The notes under the pieces were generated by a model. It was not told the DNA's origin. It saw only the letters and a program-made list of their open reading frames with translations, and made no database searches. Positions 60,484-64,000 of a DNA stretch of 64,000 nucleotides are shown here, piece after piece. The first letter of the stretch is position 1, and every line of letters begins with the position of its first letter. The stretch lies in the NCBI GenBank assembly GCA_029941905.1, contig JAPYTQ010000002.1, positions 124,001 through 188,000 of the forward strand, written 5' to 3'. A program made the translations under genes and the position numbers. Source of the DNA: JAHRVQ01 sp029941905. Lineage in GTDB: Bacteria > Pseudomonadota > Gammaproteobacteria > Pseudomonadales > Azotimanducaceae.

Positions 60484-61698
60484 ATGACTCGAATTCTAAT
60501 CTGCCTGCTTAGTGGACTTTGTCTGGTCGCTGGCCATGTCAACGCCAGGCCCCTGGATCAATTACTCCAACTGCGACTAGGCCATATGAAAGATGTTGCT
60601 GCCTACAAGTGGCACCACAACCTGCCTATCGAGGACGTGAAACGCGAAAAGGTCGTTCTCAAACAGGCCTCACTGCAGGGCCTGAGATACGGTCTCCGAG
60701 TAGAATCGAGCGAGCATTTCTTCCAGCTCCAAATAGAGGCTGCCAAGGAAATCCAGCGTTACTGGTTCGAACACTGGAATAACAACCCTGATCTCAGACC
60801 AGGCCTGGTACCGGACTTGAAGAGCGAAATTCGTCCGGTGTTAATCGAGTTGGGAAATCAAATTACCCGTGCCCTGACAGAACAACCGTCATCTAAACCC
60901 GGAAGCATATCGGTTGAGGGTCTCTCAACGGAAACCGCGAACCGGTTGCTGGATGCAACACAAATCATCGAAACATACCCGAACCAGCTAAGCCAGGTCC
61001 TCGAGGCGGGTATCTTGAGAGTTGGCACCACTGGCGACTATGAACCATTCTCTTATTTATCGAAGGGCGCCAGGCAGGCCATATATGAAGGTATTGATAT
61101 TGATCTGGCCAGAGACCTGGCACAATCGCTACAAGTCGAACTTGTCTGGATAGAGACTTCCTGGCCTGCGTTAATGATGGATTTAAACAGCGGCGGATTC
61201 GATATTGGCATGAGTGGTATTTCCATTAACCTGGTCCGGCAGCGAACGGCTTTTTTCTCCTTGCCATATCATGAAGGCGGCAAGACCCCCATCATCCGTT
61301 GCGTTGACAAAGACCAGTTTCGTTCCCTGGCTGATATCGATAAAGCTGGGATTCGAATCATTGTTAATCCAGGTGGAACCAACCAAAAATTTGTTACCGG
61401 CTCGATCAGGAATGCAGAGGTGAGAGTTCACCAGGACAATCGAACCATATTTTCTGAAATCGCCAACGATCATGCTGATGTAATGATCACCGACGCGATC
61501 GAAGTGCGGTTGCAAAGTGCAAACGATTCGAATCTCTGCCCGGCCATGCCCGGCAAAACACTTACCTATTCGCAAAAAGGTTATCTGCTGCCGCAGGACA
61601 CCGTGTGGAAGGAATATATCAACACCTGGCTTTCATTAAGAATCGAGCAGGGTACCGTCAAAAAGATATTCGCCAGTCATCTTGACCCGAGTTATTAA
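60484..61698 (+). CDS. Periplasmic chorismate mutase (AroQ-gamma) fused to cyclohexadienyl dehydratase (PheC-like)
   Basis: The 404-aa exported protein has a signal peptide (1-21, ending HVNA). Residues 22-175 match secreted chorismate mutase: LLQLRLGHMKDVAAYKWHHN, PIEDVKREKVVLKQASLQGL and SSEHFFQLQIEAAKEIQRYW. Residues about 178-404 form an SBP_bac_3-type domain like PheC: LRVGTTGDYEPFSYLSKGAR, YEGIDIDLARDLAQSLQVEL, MSGISINLVRQRTAFFS and VMITDAIEVRLQ. The fusion would turn chorismate to prephenate and then to phenylpyruvate in the periplasm. An amino-acid-binding role for the second domain is an alternative, but the AroQ partner favours PheC. No transporter gene is adjacent. Confidence 0.85.
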   Translation: MTRILICLLSGLCLVAGHVNARPLDQLLQLRLGHMKDVAAYKWHHNLPIEDVKREKVVLKQASLQGLRYGLRVESSEHFFQLQIEAAKEIQRYWFEHWNNNPDLRPGLVPDLKSEIRPVLIELGNQITRALTEQPSSKPGSISVEGLSTETANRLLDATQIIETYPNQLSQVLEAGILRVGTTGDYEPFSYLSKGARQAIYEGIDIDLARDLAQSLQVELVWIETSWPALMMDLNSGGFDIGMSGISINLVRQRTAFFSLPYHEGGKTPIIRCVDKDQFRSLADIDKAGIRIIVNPGGTNQKFVTGSIRNAEVRVHQDNRTIFSEIANDHADVMITDAIEVRLQSANDSNLCPAMPGKTLTYSQKGYLLPQDTVWKEYINTWLSLRIEQGTVKKIFASHLDPSY

Positions 61699-61716
61699 CC
61701 CGGCTCTCATAGGACA

Positions 61717-62649
61717 CTACACCAGGTGCATCTTCCACTCGACCTCGGGCACTTCTTCTCCTTTCAAGAATGCCTGTATCATCGCGTTTACTGCTTCAGG
61801 AGCCTCTTGCTGGACCCAGTGCGACACCCGCGGCAGATAACGAATTGAAAAATCTGCTACATATTTGTCAGTGCCATAAGTGGACTCCTTGGTTAATGCG
61901 ACGTCGTCCTCGCCCCAGATCATTAACGTTGGCGTTTCAATGATCGGCAAAGGCTGGCGGGCAAACTTTCTGCCACTTCGAATCAATGATCTGTAGTAAT
62001 TGATCATCGCTGTCAATGCACCCGGCTGGTTAGCATTGTTGCGATAGACTTCCCGTACTTCAGGCGGGAACATTTCCTTATTTGCACTGGTGTTTAAAAA
62101 AATTTCTCCAATTGCCCTGGCCTGCTTGCGACCAAATAAATACTCCGGTAACCACGGGATCTGGAAAAAGAACACATACCAGGACTTTCGCAGTTGGGCA
62201 AAGCCATTGCGCATCGCCTCTCGCATGGCACCCGGATGTGGCACATTGCAAATAATCAGATGACTCAGTGGGCGGGTTTTCATAATAGCAAATTGCCATG
62301 CCACCACTGCGCCCCAGTCATGGGCAATGAGCACGACCTGCTTGTGACCCGATGCGTCGATCAGACCACCAACATCAGCCACCAGCTTGTCCAGTGAATA
62401 GTCATCAACCAATGGCGGACGTGAGCTTTTACCGTAACCCCTCATATTCGGAGCCCAGGCTTCGTAACCCAGATCTGCCAGCATCGGCAATTGATAGCGC
62501 CAGGAAAAACTGTGCTCAGGAAAGCCGTGCAGACAGATGGCGAGCTTGTCGCCCGAGCCACACTTGTCAACCTCAAAGGTCAATCCATTGGCAGATACAA
62601 GCTCTGTCCTGATTCGTTCGTCCTTTACATTACCCGCCACTATAGCCAT
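61717..62649 (-). CDS. Alpha/beta hydrolase, epoxide-hydrolase-like
   Basis: The 310-aa protein has the HGFPEHSFSWRYQL oxyanion segment (about 41-54), the nucleophile elbow VVLIAHDWGAVVAWQF with Asp as nucleophile (about residue 111), and the charge-relay region LMIWGEDDVALTKES with late His in PRVSHWVQQEAP. The HDWG motif and cap-domain residues resemble soluble epoxide hydrolases and haloalkane dehalogenases. The reaction is likely hydrolysis of an epoxide or halide; the substrate is unknown. It ends 18 bases from the AroQ-PheC gene in convergent order. Confidence 0.88.
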   Translation of the reverse strand: MAIVAGNVKDERIRTELVSANGLTFEVDKCGSGDKLAICLHGFPEHSFSWRYQLPMLADLGYEAWAPNMRGYGKSSRPPLVDDYSLDKLVADVGGLIDASGHKQVVLIAHDWGAVVAWQFAIMKTRPLSHLIICNVPHPGAMREAMRNGFAQLRKSWYVFFFQIPWLPEYLFGRKQARAIGEIFLNTSANKEMFPPEVREVYRNNANQPGALTAMINYYRSLIRSGRKFARQPLPIIETPTLMIWGEDDVALTKESTYGTDKYVADFSIRYLPRVSHWVQQEAPEAVNAMIQAFLKGEEVPEVEWKMHLV

Positions 62650-62740
62650 TCACGCAGTCTCCTGATTCATTTACAATCACATTTTCTCTCGCGCTATCGC
62701 TGGTTTGGCTATAGCAATACCTTGCGTTACGGAGTATGGC

Positions 62741-63940
62741 ATGTCCTTTGGCAATCTGAAATTCGGGATATTTCTCGCACCTTTTCACACCCTGAAGGAA
62801 AACCCAACAATTGCACTGGAGCGCGATCTCGAACTCGTCGAGCTACTGGATGATCTTAACTATGACATCGCGTGGATTGGCGAGCACCACTCAGCCGGGT
62901 TCGAAATTATTGCCAGCCCGGAAGTTTTCATTGCTGGCGCTGCACAGCGAACAAAAGATTTAAGGTTCGGCACCGGGGTATCCAGCCTGCCTTATCATCA
63001 CCCGTTAATCCTGGCGGACAGAATCATGCAACTGGATCATATGACCCGGGGGCGCGTGGCGTTCGGCGTCGGTCCCGGCGCTCTTCCCTCTGATGCTTTT
63101 ATGATGGGTATTAACCCGGTCGAGCAACGGGACATGATGTTAGAAGCTATCGAGGTGCTCGTTCCTCTGTTGAAAGGAGAGAAGGTCACCTGTAAGACAA
63201 AATGGTTCGAATTGAACGAAGCACAATTGCAACTCCAGCCCTACTCAAAGCCGATGGTCGAAATGGCAGTAGCGTCCCAGGTTTCGCCAGCAGGAGCCAG
63301 GGCGGCAGGCACCCACGGCCTGGGGCTCCTCTCAATTGGCGCCACTTCAGCAGGTGGATTTGACGCGCTGGCCAGCAACTGGGAAATTTACGAACGTAAG
63401 GCTGCAGAGAATAAGCAAACCATTGATCGTGGCAACTGGTCCCTGGTCGGCCCGTTGCATATCGCCGAAACAAAGACGCAAGCCTTGAAGAATGTTCGAC
63501 ATGGAATTGGCCCCTGGGTTAAATATTTTCAGGAAGTCGCCGCGCTACCAGTTGCCCCGGAGGAAGGTGCTGACCCTGCGCAGGCGCTCGTAGACACCGG
63601 CATGGCAGTTATTGGCACGCCCCAGGATGCCATTAAGCAAATTAAACGTTTGCAGGAGGAATCTGGTGGCTTTGGCAGCTTTCTGCAAATGGCCCACAAC
63701 TGGGCCGATTGGGAACAAACCAGAAAAAGCTACGAACTGTTTGCCCGATATGTGGCTCCGGTCTTCCAGGATCGAAACCGGAACCGGGCAGCAAGTTACA
63801 AGTGGGCAGCAAAAAACCATGATCGATTTATGGAGAGAACTGGAGCTGCCATTGAAAAAGAAGTAGAAAAAGACAAAAAAGAGAAAGATGAAACTATAAA
63901 ATATGAAACAAGAATGAACTCTGAAGACGATGCAAAGTGA
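62741..63940 (+). CDS. LLM-class flavin-dependent oxidoreductase (luciferase-like)
   Basis: The 399-aa protein starts MSFGNLKFGIFLAPFHTLKE with GGAG seven bases upstream (ATG 62741). It has the bacterial luciferase-like TIM barrel: ELLDDLNYDIAWIGEHHSAG (about 35-54), LRFGTGVSSLPYHHPLILAD, MTRGRVAFGVGPGALPSDAF and ASQVSPAGARAAGTHGLGLL. Such enzymes are flavin-dependent monooxygenases, some F420-dependent. The last 50 residues (EKEVEKDKKEKDETIKYETR) are a charged tail that is unusual. The next gene starts within its stop, so they are in one operon. Substrate unknown. Confidence 0.9.
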   Translation: MSFGNLKFGIFLAPFHTLKENPTIALERDLELVELLDDLNYDIAWIGEHHSAGFEIIASPEVFIAGAAQRTKDLRFGTGVSSLPYHHPLILADRIMQLDHMTRGRVAFGVGPGALPSDAFMMGINPVEQRDMMLEAIEVLVPLLKGEKVTCKTKWFELNEAQLQLQPYSKPMVEMAVASQVSPAGARAAGTHGLGLLSIGATSAGGFDALASNWEIYERKAAENKQTIDRGNWSLVGPLHIAETKTQALKNVRHGIGPWVKYFQEVAALPVAPEEGADPAQALVDTGMAVIGTPQDAIKQIKRLQEESGGFGSFLQMAHNWADWEQTRKSYELFARYVAPVFQDRNRNRAASYKWAAKNHDRFMERTGAAIEKEVEKDKKEKDETIKYETRMNSEDDAK

Positions 63941-64000
63941 TGGATAATAAAACAGGAATTTTCTATACAAAAAATCCCTCTGGTGTAGTGGTCATGCAGA
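63940..64000 (+). CDS. Start of an unidentified gene coupled to the LLM oxidoreductase gene, off the window
   Basis: ATG 63940 overlaps the TGA of the LLM gene (TGATG) and the frame stays open to the window edge, giving MDNKTGIFYTKNPSGVVVMQ. The overlap argues for a real gene, probably in the same operon, but 20 residues are too few for a family. Confidence 0.45.
   Translation, partial: MDNKTGIFYTKNPSGVVVMQ

Noticed and set aside
1..64000. CRISPR array, prophage, complete insertion sequence or integrase
   Set aside because: No spaced direct repeats, phage structural genes or transposase frames were seen on either strand.

Overview
The window is one contiguous chromosomal segment from a gammaproteobacterium. 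The orders recR-ybaB-dnaX and rnd-ycgL-ycgN, a single-gene hrpA, DusA, MlaA and a pspF/pspABC locus all point there. Many acyl-CoA, CoA-transferase and hydrolase genes, a PQQ dehydrogenase and a UGSC selenoprotein suggest a free-living, probably marine, heterotroph. I cannot name the species. Base composition looks moderate and even, and I see no phage, integrase, complete IS or CRISPR array.

Layout. 1-7.0 kb: the end of an amidohydrolase gene, then a Cu/Ag-type CusCBA tripartite efflux operon led by a small Cys/Met-rich exported protein. 7.0-14.2 kb: catabolic genes (AMP ligase, CitE-like lyase, MaoC hydratase, FAH-family hydrolase, flavodoxin-like reductase, alpha/beta hydrolase, MetE-like protein). 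14.4-17 kb: an L,D-transpeptidase, an M14 peptidase lipoprotein and a COQ4-like protein. 17.3-20.1 kb: a decaying patch with a wrecked molybdenum-hydroxylase gene, its frameshifted 2Fe-2S partner, the tail of a porin gene and a tRNA-Ala(GGC). 20.2-25.4 kb: esterase, small zinc proteins, acyl-CoA synthetase, and a two-gene operon whose first gene is a selenoprotein read through UGA. 25.7-32.9 kb: an RND pump with its adaptor, a CoA-transferase, an acyl-CoA dehydrogenase and a GIY-YIG-like protein. 32.9-38.8 kb: gltX with a TauD-type dioxygenase, a VapBC pair, and a PQQ alcohol dehydrogenase with a dihaem cytochrome c.

38.8-54 kb is mostly housekeeping: dusA, a TerB-like protein, a STAS/PP2C partner-switching pair, mlaA, hrpA, MoxR-VWA, ycgN, ycgL, rnd, recR, ybaB and dnaX. 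The dnaX gene holds an A10 slippery run that should yield the short gamma subunit. 54-59.6 kb: a GDPD and a GNAT gene, then the phage-shock locus (pspF divergent from pspA-B-C plus a DUF2807 beta-solenoid protein and a second small membrane coiled-coil protein) with a sigma-54-like promoter. 59.6-64 kb: enoyl-CoA hydratase, a periplasmic chorismate mutase-cyclohexadienyl dehydratase fusion, an epoxide-hydrolase-like protein, an LLM flavin oxidoreductase and the first codons of another gene.

The strongest hidden signals are the UGA-recoded UGSC selenoprotein, missed by any ORF caller that treats UGA as stop; the dnaX A10 run, where both alternative frames stop within a few codons; the expanded Psp operon; the lanthanide-type Asp in the PQQ enzyme; and a recurring palindromic repeat (GGAA-C/G-CTCTGATTAA) at three intergenic sites.
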